33,387 bases of DNA. It comes from Acidobacteriota bacterium (GTDB taxonomy: Bacteria; Acidobacteriota; UBA6911; RPQK01; JAPXNP01). Shown here piece after piece: positions 31,966-33,387 of the stretch. The notes beneath the pieces were generated by a model. The model did no database searches. It worked only from the letters and a program-made list of their open reading frames with translations, and was not told the origin of the DNA. Made by a program: the position numbers and the translations under genes. The DNA is taken from the NCBI GenBank assembly GCA_020350445.1, contig CP070717.1:4997354-5030740 (forward strand). Direction: 5' to 3'. Positions within the stretch are counted from its first letter, which is position 1. Each line of letters begins with the position of its first letter.

Positions 31966-33387
31966 CTAGGCAGCCTCGTTTCGTGCCGCCGATTCGCGAG
32001 CGCTCTCACGATGGCTCATCACAGGCTTCTTGTCGGGGAACATGACAAACAGTCCACCCAAGCCCATGATCGCGATCCCCAGCCAGATCATCTGGACCAT
32101 CGGATTCACAAAGACGTGAAAGGTCACATTTCCGGCCTCATCCGAACCTGAGAGTACGACGTAGAGGTCTTCATTCAGTCGTGACATGATCGCGACCTCA
32201 GTTGCCGGCTGCTCACTCTTGTGATGGAAATGCTTCTGCGGATAAAGCCGCCCGATCTCCTGCCCGCCTTCGTTTACCACGAGGGTCGCAAAGACCACGT
32301 CCTTTTCAGGGTCCTTCCGTTCCGAAAGCCCATCGAACGTAACCGTGTAGGTTTCGATCTCGAACGAGCTGCCTTTTCGAACGGTAAACATCTGATCCGA
32401 ATTGAAAAAGGAACTGGCGATGATACCGACGAAGACGAGGACCGTCCCCGCATGGATGATAAACCCCCCATAACGGCGTTTATTCATCAGGGTCAGGTCT
32501 TTCATCGCGACAAAGAAATTGGCAGGTCGAATCGTCTGCCGGGCCTTCGCACCTTTGACAAACTCAATGACCACGGTGCCTAACACGAAGGCTGCAGAGG
32601 CAAAGAACGCCACGGCGATCCAATTATGGATCCCCATTGCCACCACACCGATTCCGGTCACGAGCCCAACCACCACCGGGTAAAGAAAGTTCCGGCGAAA
32701 GTTCTTCCAGGAAGCTTTTCTCCAGGCTATTAAAGGACAAATACCGGTCAAGATCAGCAGCGCCAGCCCCAACGGCCAGCTCACCTGGTTGAAGAACGGG
32801 GCTGCAACGGAAATCTTTTCGCCCTGATACCACTCTGAGAGGATCGGGAATACCGTTCCCCAGAAAACAGCAAAGCAGATCGAAATCAGTAGCCAGTTAT
32901 TCAGCAGGAACGTCGCTTCCCTCGAAAGAAAGGACTGCATCCGCAGCTCACTTCGTAAAGAATCCTGACGATAGAAGAGCCAGGCCAGGGCAAAGAAGGA
33001 ACTGACGGACAGGAATCCCACGAAGAAGGGACCGATGTTCGACAGGGCAAAGGAGTGTACCGATGAGATGACTCCGCTTCGAGTGATGAACGTCCCGAAG
33101 ATGGACAACTCGAAAGCAAGGATGATGAGAACGAAATTCCAAAGCTTCAGCATCCCCTTCTTCTCGGTGATCATGATCGAGTGCAGGAATGCCGTCGTCA
33201 CCCGCCAGGGCATAAAGGACGCGTTCTCGACCGGATCCCAGGCCCAGTAACCGCCCCAACCCAGTTCTTCATAGGCCCAGCGTCCACCCAGCGTAATCCC
33301 GACCGTCAAGAAGACCCAACTGATCAGGGTCCAGACTCGGGTAATCCGGGTCCAGGAAGAGTCCATCCTGCCACTCATCAGGGCGGC
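31966..33387 (-). CDS. ccmF: Cytochrome c heme lyase subunit CcmF, C-terminal part (cut by window edge)
   Basis: 473 residues of the CcmF/CycK heme lyase subunit, open at the right edge; the frame continues upstream of the first visible Met (A-A-L-M). Full CcmF is about 650 residues, so roughly the first 180 are missing. The visible part includes the heme-handling tryptophan-rich WWD motif LGWGGYWAWDPVENASFMPW, later transmembrane helices and the C-terminal periplasmic domain with GGFIIHAGTVLVFVGI and a terminal helix followed by MFPDKKP. CcmF reduces and transfers heme from CcmE to apocytochrome c. CcmE, CcmG and CcmH are not in the window. Confidence 0.95.
   Translation of the reverse strand, partial: AALMSGRMDSSWTRITRVWTLISWVFLTVGITLGGRWAYEELGWGGYWAWDPVENASFMPWRVTTAFLHSIMITEKKGMLKLWNFVLIILAFELSIFGTFITRSGVISSVHSFALSNIGPFFVGFLSVSSFFALAWLFYRQDSLRSELRMQSFLSREATFLLNNWLLISICFAVFWGTVFPILSEWYQGEKISVAAPFFNQVSWPLGLALLILTGICPLIAWRKASWKNFRRNFLYPVVVGLVTGIGVVAMGIHNWIAVAFFASAAFVLGTVVIEFVKGAKARQTIRPANFFVAMKDLTLMNKRRYGGFIIHAGTVLVFVGIIASSFFNSDQMFTVRKGSSFEIETYTVTFDGLSERKDPEKDVVFATLVVNEGGQEIGRLYPQKHFHHKSEQPATEVAIMSRLNEDLYVVLSGSDEAGNVTFHVFVNPMVQMIWLGIAIMGLGGLFVMFPDKKPVMSHRESARESAARNEAA

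Noticed and set aside
1-33387. Defence system, prophage, IS element or CRISPR array
   Set aside because: No cas, restriction, toxin-antitoxin, transposase or integrase motifs and no spaced direct repeats were seen; the gene content is housekeeping and envelope-related.

Overview
The window reads as one stretch of chromosome from a diderm (Gram-negative-type) bacterium. It is densely coded at moderate GC. Acidobacteriota or a close relative is my best guess. The reasons are a VWFA-type secreted protein of the kind common in that phylum, beside a System I cytochrome c maturation operon, and the combination of BamD, LolA-like, MCE/Mla and LolCDE-type genes with a DUF6677-like membrane protein. 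This is inference from gene content; no rRNA or marker tree was available. No tRNA, rRNA, CRISPR array, IS element, phage gene or integrase was found.

Layout. (1) 1-3781, minus strand: a chain with overlapping ends, DUF6677-like membrane protein > 55-aa membrane protein > VanZ-like > YheT-type hydrolase, followed by RadC, a PfkB-family sugar kinase and the first 25 codons of a threonine aldolase that runs off the left edge. (2) 4082-6420, plus strand: serA and a rhomboid protease. (3) 6444-10700, minus: valS > birA > ftsY with its own promoter. (4) 10788-16675, minus: def > fmt > rsmB > PASTA protein > rpe > bamD > response regulator. (5) 17003-20592, plus: an MCE lipid transporter (MlaE, MlaF and MlaD-like proteins) followed by a CDP-alcohol phosphatidyltransferase. 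(6) 20617-25012, minus: DedA protein > LolB-like lipoprotein > LolC/E-type permease > LolD-type ATPase > small membrane protein > LolA-like protein. (7) 25013-25600: the only large gene-poor stretch, followed by an unrecognised plus-strand gene. (8) 26109-28031, minus: dnaK with a strong sigma-70-type promoter. (9) 28246-33387, minus: ccmF (cut by the right edge) > CcmI-like > ccmA > ccmB > ccmC > ccmD > VWA protein.

The central theme is envelope building. Regions 5 and 6 converge, and together they hold what looks like a phospholipid shuttle, a lipid head-group enzyme and a compact Lol-like lipoprotein export set with both a soluble carrier and an outer-membrane-receptor-like lipoprotein. 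BamD, FtsY, rhomboid, DedA and the Ccm genes also act at the membrane. Many junctions overlap by one to eight bases (ATGA, GTGA, TTGA, TGATG, TAATG), which suggests translational coupling.

The observations most worth a second look are: a YheT hydrolase whose nucleophile serine codon reads as tryptophan; an MCE protein whose MCE fold is split by a helical-hairpin insertion and followed by five 34-41-residue repeats; the candidate Lol set with an extra small membrane protein; a kinase-less PASTA protein in the place where other bacteria keep a PASTA kinase; an overlapped 55-aa membrane gene that simple ORF calling misses; and an orphan intrinsic terminator upstream of serA.
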